From: Nitrospiraceae bacterium
GTDB taxonomy: Bacteria; Nitrospirota; Nitrospiria; Nitrospirales; Nitrospiraceae
Direction of reading: 5' to 3'
Assembly: GCA_919902665.1 (NCBI GenBank)
Contig: CAKKRK010000035.1
Coordinates: 1 to 63,265, forward strand
Length of the DNA stretch: 63,265 nucleotides
Part shown: in pieces, positions 1-8,528 of the stretch
Layout of the letters: every line of letters starts with the position of its first letter
How positions within the stretch are numbered: the first letter of the stretch is position 1
Made by a program: the position numbers and the translations under genes
The notes under the pieces: model-generated
Told to the model about the DNA's origin: nothing
What the model saw: the letters and a program-made list of their open reading frames with translations, nothing else
Databases searched by the model: none

Positions 1-61
1 TTTTCAAACTCTTCTTACGGTGCTTCTTTGGTTACGTTTCGCCCTAATTACCTTATCCGGG

Positions 62-478
62 CTAGGGGTACTTTGATTCGATCTTGCTACAGAGCCCACC
101 ACGAGCGGTAAAGGTGCCGGTGACTTTCGCCCATACGGGACGGCAGGATTTGACAATATCGTGGAGGATTCTGTTGACGGCATTTTCGTAGAAGATGCCG
201 AGATTCCGGTAGGCGTGGATGTACATTTTGAGCGCTTTCAGCTCAAGACATGCTTTATCAGGCATGTAGTGTAGTGTAATGGTTCCGAAGTCCGGCAAGT
301 TAGTTTTTGGACAAATCGCTGTGTACTCGGGGATCTCAATCGTAATTTCATATCTCTTGTATTGATTCGGGAAGGTCTCGATATCTGGGAGAGGAGCGTT
401 GATCCCGCTTCGCGCATGACGCTCGTTGTACCCAAGCTTCGTGCTCCGTATGCTCTTTTTCAACTCCTTACCCTTCAC
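62..478 (-). CDS. queF: NADPH-dependent 7-cyano-7-deazaguanine reductase
   Basis: Reduces preQ0 to preQ1 with NADPH in queuosine biosynthesis (cytosolic, tRNA modification). The 138-residue length fits the short, unimodular QueF class. Seen: the CPKTNLPDFGT segment with the catalytic Cys that forms the thioimide adduct and the following Asp, then the ELKALK.Y...YRN..IFYE block and the RGG near the C-terminus, all family hallmarks. The GTG start is supported by an AAGGAG six bases upstream. It lies 12 bp behind the MTHFR-C-like gene and is probably co-transcribed with it. Confidence 0.93.
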   Translation of the reverse strand: MKGKELKKSIRSTKLGYNERHARSGINAPLPDIETFPNQYKRYEITIEIPEYTAICPKTNLPDFGTITLHYMPDKACLELKALKMYIHAYRNLGIFYENAVNRILHDIVKSCRPVWAKVTGTFTARGGLCSKIESKYP

Positions 479-490
479 CCCGTACTCCTT

Positions 491-739
491 TTAGGCTTGC
501 TTCATCCATTCAGTCTGACCAATTTTTTCCAATTCGATATACAGAGAGACCCAGGGGCATTTCATTTCGGGATAGACTTCACAAAGGCCACCTTTACGGA
601 CCCCTCCACAGGGGCCATGCGCCATGAATTTTGGGCATTCAGCCTTGATTGAATCGTCCGGAATCGCCGGGCGTTTATGGACCCCGCCGACATGGACCCC
701 CGCATCATCTTCGCCCGGGATGAGAACGCGCAAGAGCAT
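491..739 (-). CDS. small MTHFR C-terminal-type zinc protein
   Basis: About 82 residues. Four Cys in the arrangement CPKFMAHGPCGG...GLCEVY...KCPW match the C-terminal cysteine domain that accompanies methylenetetrahydrofolate reductase (PF12225-like) in acetogens and Nitrospira-type bacteria, where it binds zinc or an Fe-S cluster. Here it stands alone with no catalytic MTHFR barrel beside it. The first ATG was taken as start; a TTG at 775 is possible and no clear Shine-Dalgarno decides it. Family membership is reasonably clear; its job (partner of an MTHFR encoded elsewhere) is inference. Confidence 0.7.
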   Translation of the reverse strand: MLLRVLIPGEDDAGVHVGGVHKRPAIPDDSIKAECPKFMAHGPCGGVRKGGLCEVYPEMKCPWVSLYIELEKIGQTEWMKQA

Positions 740-1014
740 GGGAAGTAGTGTAAACGGAATGCAACGGATCGGCAATGTCTAAACGTGAATCATTAAGAAC
801 GTTCGGCGGCTCATTCGTGTGATTTTCTTGTCCTGGTCGCTTGGGGCAAATGGCCTACTCGCCGGCTGGATCTAGGTCTTTTCTTTTTGACACCTTGGGC
901 CATCTTTGAAGTTGCTTTGATTTTCATGGCGTTATACTATCACTGTAGTATTCGTCATAAATTCATAACTAAGGTAGATGTCACTACTAGAGCTGAGAAA
1001 AGGTTTATCAAAGA

Positions 1015-1044
1015 TTGACAGTCTTTTTCAGGCTTTGTTAGGAT
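1015..1044 (+). promoter_or_regulatory. putative sigma70-type promoter of the por operon
   Basis: TTGACA at 1015-1020, an 18-nt spacer, and TAGGAT at 1039-1044 (4/6 to consensus). The start codon of porB is about 130 nt downstream behind a strong AGGGAGGT ribosome binding site. The rest of the 776-1176 gap shows no gene. Confidence 0.5.
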
Positions 1045-1176
1045 GCCAAGACTCGATGGCTATTGCGTGGTGGTCTGAATTATCCAAGCCCTCAAGTTTT
1101 CCTCGATGCATGTCGGCAGTGTAAAAATGATGAGCAGCGGTCGGCCGTTGCCAACGATATATAAGGGAGGTGCCTG

Positions 1177-2070
1177 ATGAGTCTTGATTATGTCAAGTTT
1201 TCCAATGGATTTGAGAAGTTTATGCCAAAGGAATATCGAGACATGGTGGAACATGGGCCTTTTGGGAAGAAGGTAACTGTTTCTCAGATGGGGAGTTTCA
1301 AGGAAGCGTTGGAAGAACACCCTATGTGTGCCGGTTGCGCGATGACGCTCTTTATCAGGCTTGCCATCATTGCTTTCCCCAATCCAGAAGATACCATTAC
1401 TGTGGGGACGGCCGGTTGTGGTCGTCTGGCCATCTCTCAGGCTGCGATTCCCTTTGTCTACGGCAATTATGGTGACCAAAATGGAGTCGCGAGCGGATTA
1501 TCTCGTGGCCTTCGTCTTCGCTTCGGAGACAAGCCTAAGGATGTGGTCGTGATGGCTGGAGACGGTGGTACCGCGGACATCGGTTTCCAACAGGTGCTCC
1601 ATTCGTGGTTCCGCAAGGAACGGTTTACAACCATCATGTTGGACAACGAGGTGTATGGGAATACCGGTGGCCAGGAAAGTGGTATGACCAATCGAGGTGC
1701 CGTGCTGAAAATGGCTCCCCTCGGCAAGAAGTTCGAGAAGATGGATATGCTGCAGATGGCCAAGGTCGCGGGTTGTGCGTATGTGGCGACCGTCGTGCCG
1801 AATAATCCGCGCCGTGTCGAAAGCGTCATTAAGAAAGCGGTGTTGATCGCTCGCGAAGTCGGGTCAACGTATATTCAGGCATATACCTCTTGCAATATTG
1901 AATACGCTATTCCGACCGACAAAGTCATGGAAGATGCGAAGACGGTCGAGAACGATCGATACCAGTTCACCGAGTATGTCAGCGAAGAGGCCAAGCAGTA
2001 TCTTGCCGAGCGCTATGGCTATAAGGAGTTTCTCCCCAAGCCAGCTGCCGCGATTCCCAGCAAGGCCTAA
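1177..2070 (+). CDS. porB: 2-oxoacid:ferredoxin oxidoreductase, beta (TPP) subunit
   Basis: Thiamine pyrophosphate-binding subunit of the enzyme that carboxylates acetyl-CoA (or succinyl-CoA) with reduced ferredoxin in the rTCA cycle. Seen: the TPP motif GDGGTAD...NEVYGNTGGQ around residues 128-166, and Cys51/Cys54 (CAGC) with two later Cys that form the cluster site typical of beta subunits. 297 residues, a normal length. First gene of a five-gene operon with 16-46 bp gaps and a strong Shine-Dalgarno. Pyruvate and 2-oxoglutarate enzymes share this fold, so the substrate cannot be fixed from sequence alone. Confidence 0.92.
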   Translation: MSLDYVKFSNGFEKFMPKEYRDMVEHGPFGKKVTVSQMGSFKEALEEHPMCAGCAMTLFIRLAIIAFPNPEDTITVGTAGCGRLAISQAAIPFVYGNYGDQNGVASGLSRGLRLRFGDKPKDVVVMAGDGGTADIGFQQVLHSWFRKERFTTIMLDNEVYGNTGGQESGMTNRGAVLKMAPLGKKFEKMDMLQMAKVAGCAYVATVVPNNPRRVESVIKKAVLIAREVGSTYIQAYTSCNIEYAIPTDKVMEDAKTVENDRYQFTEYVSEEAKQYLAERYGYKEFLPKPAAAIPSKA

Positions 2071-2091
2071 GAGACCGAAGGAGATTGCATA

Positions 2092-2820
2092 ATGGCAAAG
2101 CGCTTCAACATTCGAATGGCAGGTGTCGGCGGACAGGGCGTCGTAACCGGGTCGCACATCCTGAGCACGGCCGTGATCAATGCCGGAGGCGAAAGCACGA
2201 TCGTACCGTTCTATGGGTCTGAGAAACGGATGGCGCCGGTCGAAAGTTATGTCCGTGTATCGGACGAGCCGATTTATGAGATTGGCGAAATCACATTTCC
2301 TCACATCATCATTATTTTTCACCCCCAGGTCATCACGCACGGCAAATCTTACACGATGCCGTTCTATTTTGGTCTGAAAGAAGATGGAGTTGCCCTGATC
2401 AATAATGATGGGCCAATGAATCTTCACCGGGATCAAGCGGCTGAGCTGAAAGAACGGCGAGCGAAGCTCTATTACTTCCCAGCAACGAAGATCTCATTGG
2501 AAGTCGCAGGTATGGACCTCGCTACCAACATGGCGCTGATGGGCTGTATCGGTGCGATTACAGGACTGACGAGTATGGTGGGGTTGGATCAGGCCGTCAA
2601 GGACCGATTTCTCGGTAAGGGCTTTGTGGTATCTGGCGGTACTGCCGCGCTCGACAGTGTCGTTGAACGAAAGTTCAAGAAAAAGCAGGAGCTAATCGAT
2701 AAGAATGTCGCCGTCATGCGGGCTGGATGGAACTATGCTGTCGATCACGGTTGGGCAGCGCCCAATGTCAAGCGCGAGGACGAGCCAGTGGCCACTGAGA
2801 CGGCCACTGCCACTGCGTAG
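2092..2820 (+). CDS. porG: 2-oxoacid:ferredoxin oxidoreductase, gamma subunit
   Basis: Gamma subunit of the 2-oxoacid:ferredoxin oxidoreductase. It opens with the family motif GVGGQGVVTGSHIL and continues with the SEKRMAPVESYVRVSDEPI block. 242 residues; the last ~20 residues are a Thr/Ala/Glu-rich tail beyond the conserved domain. The start is fixed by AAGGAGA upstream. It lies directly between porB and the ferredoxin subunit, as in other five-subunit clusters. Confidence 0.9.
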   Translation: MAKRFNIRMAGVGGQGVVTGSHILSTAVINAGGESTIVPFYGSEKRMAPVESYVRVSDEPIYEIGEITFPHIIIIFHPQVITHGKSYTMPFYFGLKEDGVALINNDGPMNLHRDQAAELKERRAKLYYFPATKISLEVAGMDLATNMALMGCIGAITGLTSMVGLDQAVKDRFLGKGFVVSGGTAALDSVVERKFKKKQELIDKNVAVMRAGWNYAVDHGWAAPNVKREDEPVATETATATA

Positions 2821-2841
2821 TCGAGCCACAAAGGAGTCTTT

Positions 2842-3165
2842 ATGTACCTTGTAGCCAATGTCAATGTTGAAATCTGTGCATCGAAGAGCTGTAAGCTCTG
2901 CACGCAGTACTGTCCGGAAGCCAACACAATTCAATACAGTGAGGAGATGGGCAAAGAGCAAGGGTTTAAGTACGGTTCTGCCTATATCGCGGTAGACCGG
3001 TGTAAAGGCTGTGCCCTGTGCGTATGGGTCTGTGACAGCCTGGCCAAGAACAATGCCATTAAAATGACCATGATCGATCAGTTGCCGAAGGCAGCGTTGA
3101 CGGACAATATTACCTACGGAGACAAGAGCACCACTGCAGTGCTTGCGAGCCCTATGGTTGGGTAA
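2842..3165 (+). CDS. porD: 2-oxoacid:ferredoxin oxidoreductase, delta (2[4Fe-4S]) subunit
   Basis: Ferredoxin-type electron-transfer subunit. Two cysteine sets are visible: Cys12, 17, 20, 24 and Cys54, 57, 60, 64, enough for two [4Fe-4S] clusters. The first set has an unusual four-residue gap between its first two Cys (CASKSC) instead of two. 107 residues, preceded by AAAGGAG. It relays electrons from ferredoxin to the TPP site in the beta subunit. Confidence 0.9.
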   Translation: MYLVANVNVEICASKSCKLCTQYCPEANTIQYSEEMGKEQGFKYGSAYIAVDRCKGCALCVWVCDSLAKNNAIKMTMIDQLPKAALTDNITYGDKSTTAVLASPMVG

Positions 3166-3181
3166 GGAAGGGGAGTCAGGC

Positions 3182-3946
3182 GTGGCAATCACACAAGATA
3201 CCAGAGAGCGAATCATCGTGCCGGGTCCAGCAGGGTTCCATCCGCCGTCTGCGGCCCAGTTAGGTGTAGCCTTGCCGGATCCAGGACAAGGGTTGTACTA
3301 CGGTCTCCTTGAGCCAAACGAGGAGGTTGTCATTGAAGAGATGGCTCGCAAAATGCTGACGAGCCCGAATGCGACAATCTTTCCAGGTCCTCTGCTCTTG
3401 TGGGCGTGGAACGATCACGCGGTAGAAAAGGCGAAGGCTACACTTGAAATTGCGGCCCAGATTCCTGAAGTGATGATCATCCCTATGCCGGATTATCGGC
3501 CGAAATACCCGAAAATTGATCCTGAAGAAGTGATCAACCCCAATCATCCGAATCTGACGATCTGGGGCAATAAGATCGAAGCCTGCATCTTTATCGGTGT
3601 CCATTGTCACTATGCGAATCTCACCCTGAAGATGATCAGGGCGGGAACCAATTGCTGCACCATGGCGGTCTGCGCGGAGCAAGGTCATGAGGATGCGATG
3701 TTGACGATTCGAGACTCCGATACGCTGAAGATCAAGCGTATCGCCCAGATTTTTAAGCGTATCCGTGAGGAGCTAGGAATCAAGCTGCCAGAGAGCGGCG
3801 AAAATGTCCGTTTTACCGGCACACAATCAAAGGTGCATGGCGGTAAGACTCACACTAATCCGATGGCGTTTGCTCCGACTCCTGGTGGGACTGGGAGCGC
3901 AGCGATGTTCGGTCATTCTGCCGAGCAGATGAAACGGGAAGGATAA
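3182..3946 (+). CDS. porE: fifth (epsilon/PorE-like) subunit of the 2-oxoacid:ferredoxin oxidoreductase
   Basis: 254 residues from a GTG start chosen because GGAAGGGGAG lies just upstream and the preceding stop is at 3165. It lacks TPP and classical ferredoxin motifs. Conserved-looking features are an N-terminal GPAGFHPP segment and a central FIGVHCHYANLTLKMIRAG..CC block. Homologs are often labelled 'carbon monoxide dehydrogenase beta subunit family' and match the small extra subunit of the five-subunit enzymes of Hydrogenobacter and Nitrospira. The subunit assignment rests on operon position and remembered family resemblance; its biochemical role is not known from the sequence. Confidence 0.75.
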   Translation: MAITQDTRERIIVPGPAGFHPPSAAQLGVALPDPGQGLYYGLLEPNEEVVIEEMARKMLTSPNATIFPGPLLLWAWNDHAVEKAKATLEIAAQIPEVMIIPMPDYRPKYPKIDPEEVINPNHPNLTIWGNKIEACIFIGVHCHYANLTLKMIRAGTNCCTMAVCAEQGHEDAMLTIRDSDTLKIKRIAQIFKRIREELGIKLPESGENVRFTGTQSKVHGGKTHTNPMAFAPTPGGTGSAAMFGHSAEQMKREG

Positions 3947-3992
3947 GGACAAGGTCGAGTGGCAATGCTCGAACTAGCCAAGAGGTGCAATT

Positions 3993-5324
3993 ATGAGTGA
4001 GACTGAAGTGAAGACAAATCCGCAAGGCGACCCGATTACCAGCGTAGCCCCAGCGCCAAGTGCATCGAAAAAAGATCCGCATGGTGAAGCGAAAAGACAG
4101 CGGGTGGTGACGCCTGAGTATATGTTTCATGAGGCGCCACGGACAAAGGAATTCATCACCGGCAGCGAGGCTGCAAAAGAAGCAATCCGTCGTTCGAATG
4201 TAGATTTGGCTATCGCGTATCCGATCACGCCGCAGAGCGAAACCATGCAGCTTGTCGGTGTACTCTACGGTGAAGGTTATGTGAAAGAGTACTATCGCGG
4301 TGAGGAAGAAGTAGGTGTGATGGCGGCTATCGCTGGCGGCTCACGTGCGGGTGTTCGTTGCTACACTGCGACGGCCGGTCCCGGTACGTTGCGAGGTCTT
4401 GAAGGCATCGCCTCCTGGCCAGGCCACCGTCTTCCGGTTGTTGCCATGTTTACCTGTCGTGTCGTCAATGCCCCATTGGCCATTCAACCGGACAACATTG
4501 AAGTGTCCTATCTGCTCAACTGCGGCATGATCGTGTTTCATGCTGAGAATCAGCAGGACATGTTTGACTTTACGATGACCGGTTTCACGATCAGCGAAAT
4601 GAATGATGTCACGTTGCCCGTCGGGGTCTGCTGCGACGGTTTTTTCGTCACCCATGCTCGTGGGTATGTGCGCATGCAGGATCGTGGCATTAAGCTCCCG
4701 CCGCGCGAAGCCTGGCGCGGGGCCGTTCCTGTGCTGGATGCGGAGAATCCTCCCGCGCGTCTCTCCCGCGACGCCCCGGTCCAGAAGTCAAACTTTATGG
4801 CGTATAACATTCACGCCGTCTGGCAACAAGAAGTCTGGGCAGCCGTTGAACGGTCGCGCAAATACATTGATCGGTATATGGGTGGATTGCTCACTGCAGA
4901 GAACGTCGATGATGCCGAAGTGATCATCATTGCCTCCGGCAGCGCTGCCGCGCAGTCGCGCGAAGCCGTTCGACTCTGTAAAGAAAAGGGCATGAAGGTC
5001 GGATTGATCAAGGTCCGCTCCCTCCGCCCGTTCCCGACCAAGGAACTTCGCCAGTTGTGCAGCAAGGCCAAGCTGATCGTGGTCCCGGAATTTAACTACG
5101 TCGGTTGGCTGGCCAAGGAAGTGGCGACTGCCATCTACGGTTTCTCCAACGCGAAGATCATTGGTGGCCCGCGTGTCTACGGTGGTCAGTCGATGCCGGT
5201 GGAGTTAATCGTGGACGAAGTCGAATCAGGTGTGAGCGGTAAGAAGTCTACTAACGTTGCGATGTCGCAGATTATGGGTGGCGTCAATCCTGACGAAGTC
5301 GCTCACTTCATGCGCAGCATCTAA
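3993..5324 (+). CDS. porA: 2-oxoacid:ferredoxin oxidoreductase, alpha subunit
   Basis: Pyrimidine-domain and transketolase C-domain subunit. Seen: the IAYPITPQSE motif near residue 75, the EEEVGVMAA glutamate region that activates TPP, and the C-terminal KVGLIKVRSLRPFP segment. 443 residues, including a ~50-residue N-terminal extension rich in Pro, Ser and Lys before the conserved core. The start follows AGAGGTG. Last gene of the operon; a perfect hairpin terminator begins 15 bp after its stop. Confidence 0.92.
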   Translation: MSETEVKTNPQGDPITSVAPAPSASKKDPHGEAKRQRVVTPEYMFHEAPRTKEFITGSEAAKEAIRRSNVDLAIAYPITPQSETMQLVGVLYGEGYVKEYYRGEEEVGVMAAIAGGSRAGVRCYTATAGPGTLRGLEGIASWPGHRLPVVAMFTCRVVNAPLAIQPDNIEVSYLLNCGMIVFHAENQQDMFDFTMTGFTISEMNDVTLPVGVCCDGFFVTHARGYVRMQDRGIKLPPREAWRGAVPVLDAENPPARLSRDAPVQKSNFMAYNIHAVWQQEVWAAVERSRKYIDRYMGGLLTAENVDDAEVIIIASGSAAAQSREAVRLCKEKGMKVGLIKVRSLRPFPTKELRQLCSKAKLIVVPEFNYVGWLAKEVATAIYGFSNAKIIGGPRVYGGQSMPVELIVDEVESGVSGKKSTNVAMSQIMGGVNPDEVAHFMRSI

Positions 5325-5339
5325 AGCGAGACGATAGTC

Positions 5340-5387
5340 AAACAGGAAGGGCCTCTCAAGCTGATGCTTGAGAGGCCCTTCCTGTTT
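5340..5387. terminator. long perfect hairpin, likely bidirectional terminator
   Basis: A perfect 22-bp inverted repeat (arms 5340-5361 and 5366-5387) with a 4-nt TGAT loop. The outer pairs are AAA/TTT, giving short T runs on both strands. It sits between porA and the converging gene that ends at 5452, so it can stop transcription from both sides. Confidence 0.9.
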
Positions 5388-5451
5388 CTGTCTATCCGGT
5401 CAATCTAGTCGTTATGATTTCGACGACTGGCTAGGCCAGCCAGACCGTTCG

Positions 5452-5700
5452 TTATCCCTGAATCTCGTCCTCGATCATCTCCTCGCTTTCCGGCATCCCA
5501 TAGGCCACATACTTCGCATAGGACAGATAGATTCCTGCACTATCGGTCATGGCCTTCGAGCCGGAAGTCAGTCGAATGATCTTATCCGAACCGGGTGGCT
5601 CGACGTTTTGTAACATCGTGACATGTTCGTGCAGCAGTCGGATATAGCGCTCCACAGCCGACTCAACCTCTTTATAGGCCTTGAGGATATCATCCGTCAT
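5452..5700 (-). CDS. hypothetical protein, 82 aa
   Basis: Small acidic, helical protein starting MTDDILKAYKEVESAVERY and ending ESEEMIEDEIQG. The ATG at 5700 was chosen over the upstream in-frame start because a GGAGGAC ribosome binding site precedes it. No signal peptide, membrane segment or known motif is seen. It converges on the por operon and is divergent, with a 38-bp gap, from the Rsm22-like gene. Confidence 0.7.
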   Translation of the reverse strand: MTDDILKAYKEVESAVERYIRLLHEHVTMLQNVEPPGSDKIIRLTSGSKAMTDSAGIYLSYAKYVAYGMPESEEMIEDEIQG

Positions 5701-5738
5701 AGTTGTCCTCCGTAATAGAGTGAGCATACACTAGGCCT

Positions 5739-6917
5739 ATGCGCAGCCACAATGTCACCCTTTCGTCCCCGTTGTTGAGTGTGATTGAGAATGTCGTCAA
5801 GAGCGAAGGGGTTTCACGAGACCGCCTCTCAACCGCGGTTGTTGAGCTCTCAAGGCTCTTCACAATAAGGCGAAGTGCATTGAGCCACTCCTATCTTGAA
5901 TCGCCCACCCTTGCTGCGGCGTATCTCAACTATTTCCTGCCGGTGAATCTGTCAAAGATCCAAGTGCTTCTTAATGAAATGCCCGTTGTCCTGGCTGACG
6001 AACCATTCTCAGTGCTAGACCTTGGCTCTGGGCCAGGGACTGGAGCACTCGCGGTTCTCGACTGGTGGCACGGACGAGGAAACGTCTCTGGGCTGTCAGT
6101 CGTGGCCGTGGACCGTTCAATGACGGCACTCCAGCAAGCCGAAAGCCTCTGGCGTAAGTATTGCCGAACAGCCAATCTGACCGGCGCGAGCCTTCAAGCT
6201 TGCAAGGTAGATGTAGGACGGACTGGGTGGGTAAAAGATGTTGAACCGAGGGTTCCATTTGATCTCATCATTCTCGCAAACTGCCTGAACGAGACCCATG
6301 CAGATGCGACAGATCCGATTGCGATGCGAAGTTCTCTCGTGACGGAACTGTTAGCGCGTCTCGCACCTCAGGGCACCTTGATGATCGTGGAACCGGCCTT
6401 ACGCGAGACTTCTCGAGCGCTGCACCAAGTGCGCGACCGATTACTCCAAGAGAAACGCTGCACCGTCTATAGCCCATGTCTTCATGAAAACAACTGCCCG
6501 GCACTGATCAATCCCTACGACTGGTGCCACGAAGAGCGAGCCTGGGAGCCTCCGGCATTCATCCAAGAAATCGATGGCGAGGTCGGCTTCATCAAAGATG
6601 CGCTGAAGTTTTCGTATCTGTTGCTTCGAAAGGACGGGAAGACCATCGTTGATAGGCGGCCAGATGTCTATCGAGTGGTGAGTGAGCTCCGCCACCTCAA
6701 GGGTGAGAAGCGGGCCTGGTTGTGCAACGAGACAGGACGGCCAGAAATCGGCCGGCAAGATCGCCTGGCCTCGTCTCAAAACGCGGCTTTTGATGAGTGG
6801 AATCGCGGCGCAATCGTGAAAATCGAACGGATTGCTCACAAGGAGAAGGCTGGCAAGCTGTCGGCGCTGGGACGGATCGATCAAGACTGCGTGGTGAAAC
6901 TTGTTCAATCGATTTGA
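5739..6917 (+). CDS. Rsm22-like small-subunit methyltransferase family protein
   Basis: Class I SAM-dependent methyltransferase fold: the glycine-rich SAM loop LDLGSGPGTGAL (residues ~95-106), acidic residue in VVAVDRS, and LIILANCLNE at motif IV. The C-terminal half has a CPALINPYDWCHE cysteine/histidine region and ALKFSYLLL, typical of the Rsm22 (PF09243) family linked to the ribosomal small subunit. 392 residues, a usual length. No Shine-Dalgarno is evident before the ATG, so the mRNA may be leaderless. Substrate unknown. Confidence 0.8.
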   Translation: MRSHNVTLSSPLLSVIENVVKSEGVSRDRLSTAVVELSRLFTIRRSALSHSYLESPTLAAAYLNYFLPVNLSKIQVLLNEMPVVLADEPFSVLDLGSGPGTGALAVLDWWHGRGNVSGLSVVAVDRSMTALQQAESLWRKYCRTANLTGASLQACKVDVGRTGWVKDVEPRVPFDLIILANCLNETHADATDPIAMRSSLVTELLARLAPQGTLMIVEPALRETSRALHQVRDRLLQEKRCTVYSPCLHENNCPALINPYDWCHEERAWEPPAFIQEIDGEVGFIKDALKFSYLLLRKDGKTIVDRRPDVYRVVSELRHLKGEKRAWLCNETGRPEIGRQDRLASSQNAAFDEWNRGAIVKIERIAHKEKAGKLSALGRIDQDCVVKLVQSI

Positions 6918-6979
6918 TGGATGGGGTAGAAGGCAGCGAGGCCACACCAATGCTAACTATAGGGTTGAGGAATTGAGAG

Positions 6980-7008
6980 TTGACAGATGGTAATGACAGA
7001 CGCAGAAT
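6980..7008 (+). promoter_or_regulatory. putative promoter upstream of the lipoprotein/PstS-like pair
   Basis: Perfect TTGACA at 6980-6985, 17-nt spacer, CAGAAT at 7003-7008 (4/6). The gene start is ~160 nt further on, leaving a long leader in which nothing else was recognised. Confidence 0.35.
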
Positions 7009-7169
7009 CGTAGCTAGGTTTTGATCCTAGAGAGAAATATGAGGGGGCGCATATCTTCTGGCGCGGTCTGCATGCCAGGCTGACTGTGGCACGCGTGTGG
7101 TGGTGTCAGTCGAAATGGTTTCTGCGACCTCATTGTTGGCGACAGAGTAGTAGCAGCTGAGTAACATCG

Positions 7170-8510
7170 GTGGACAACCACAACGGTCACATTCATGGTG
7201 CAACGGTACGCCATCTCTTGATGGTTGTGACGTTGGTTGTCTCTGTGGCTGGTTGCTCGGCGATGGGCCGCACGGCTGAAGTTGCTGCGTCAAAATCGAA
7301 CCTGTTGCAATCCGACCGGATCTCAATCGAAGAGCTCGATCACCTGACCAAAGGGTTTGCGGATCGTTACTCCATGGTGGTCGGCTCAGCGGTGGACCTC
7401 ATTAAGCGAAACAACAATGACGCCACTGAGCGGAGAATTGCGCATCGAATCAAGCTGGATGGCGTGCTGGCCATCAACGACATCGTCTCTGGCGATGATC
7501 CCTATTCAGAAGTATTGGATTTGACCGTTGCGGTTACCCTCCAAAGCATCGCGTGGATTGACGAAAATCGAGCGAACTCCATATTCGGCGATCGCGCTCC
7601 GGTATTGATCAATGCCCTCCATACCATGCGACGTGAGGCCTGGGCTTTGGTAGGCAGGGTTATGATGCAGGATCAGCTTGAACTGCTGGATTTGCTGATC
7701 CTTGAGTGGCGGCGTGACCATCGTGATGTGGAACAGGTTGCCTTCGTCAAATTTAATGACTTCGCGGGAACACGAGCGTCGTCTTTGTTGGTTGATCTTC
7801 AGTCTGGTGGTGGTATGTTGGCCCCGCTTCGTGAGACGAACGCCGAGTTGCGTGAAACGCGGCGGTTAGCTGAACGCGCATTCTGGTATGGTAAGCGTGG
7901 ACCGAGTATCGCCGGCATTGAAGCGGAAGCGGCGACCAACGAGATTCTCGCCGCACCGGAAATTGGGAAGTTGCTGACCACGATCGAAGAACTCAGCAAG
8001 ACGGCAGCTCGTATGGGGCGGATGGTTGAGTCTTTGCCACAGACCATTGCGCACGAACGTCACGAGATCTTTCAGGAACTCGACCAACGTCAGAAACAAA
8101 TCACGGAGGTGTTAAGCGAGGCCAGCACGCTGACCAAACAGGGATCAACACTGGCCCAGGATGCCACGCGCTTGGCCACAGCTCTCCAACAGGCGCTGCT
8201 TTCGCTCGACCAGACCTTGAAAGGGGCAGACGCCGTGGCATCCAAATACTACGTGCCCGGACAATCGTCTTCGGAACCGTCCGGCGAGCCGTTCGATATC
8301 AAAGATTACCAAGTCGCGTTGGATAAGACGCAGGAAATTATCGCCGGGTTGAACCAGCTGGCTACCAACGTTTCTGCAACCACGGGACTGACTGCTGTGG
8401 CGGACCAGCGGGTCGACCACATCTTTAACAAAGTATACATCACGATCGGACTCGTGCTGTTGGCGGCCCTATTCTATCGGGTGATTGCTCGGTATCTGTT
8501 GCAAGCGTGA
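7170..8510 (+). CDS. predicted lipoprotein with coiled coil and C-terminal membrane segment
   Basis: 446 residues from a GTG start. The N-terminus RHLLMVVTLVVSVAGC is a lipoprotein signal with lipobox VAGC; the GTG start leaves a basic n-region. The middle and C-terminal half is helical and charged (QELDQRQKQITEVLSEASTLTKQGSTLAQDATRLATALQ; coiled-coil character), and a hydrophobic segment near residues 424-441 precedes the C-terminus. Not recognised as a named family. Its stop directly abuts the PstS-like gene, so the two probably act together at the membrane. Confidence 0.75.
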   Translation: MDNHNGHIHGATVRHLLMVVTLVVSVAGCSAMGRTAEVAASKSNLLQSDRISIEELDHLTKGFADRYSMVVGSAVDLIKRNNNDATERRIAHRIKLDGVLAINDIVSGDDPYSEVLDLTVAVTLQSIAWIDENRANSIFGDRAPVLINALHTMRREAWALVGRVMMQDQLELLDLLILEWRRDHRDVEQVAFVKFNDFAGTRASSLLVDLQSGGGMLAPLRETNAELRETRRLAERAFWYGKRGPSIAGIEAEAATNEILAAPEIGKLLTTIEELSKTAARMGRMVESLPQTIAHERHEIFQELDQRQKQITEVLSEASTLTKQGSTLAQDATRLATALQQALLSLDQTLKGADAVASKYYVPGQSSSEPSGEPFDIKDYQVALDKTQEIIAGLNQLATNVSATTGLTAVADQRVDHIFNKVYITIGLVLLAALFYRVIARYLLQA

Positions 8511-8528
8511 GTGGAGAGGGTGCTGGCC

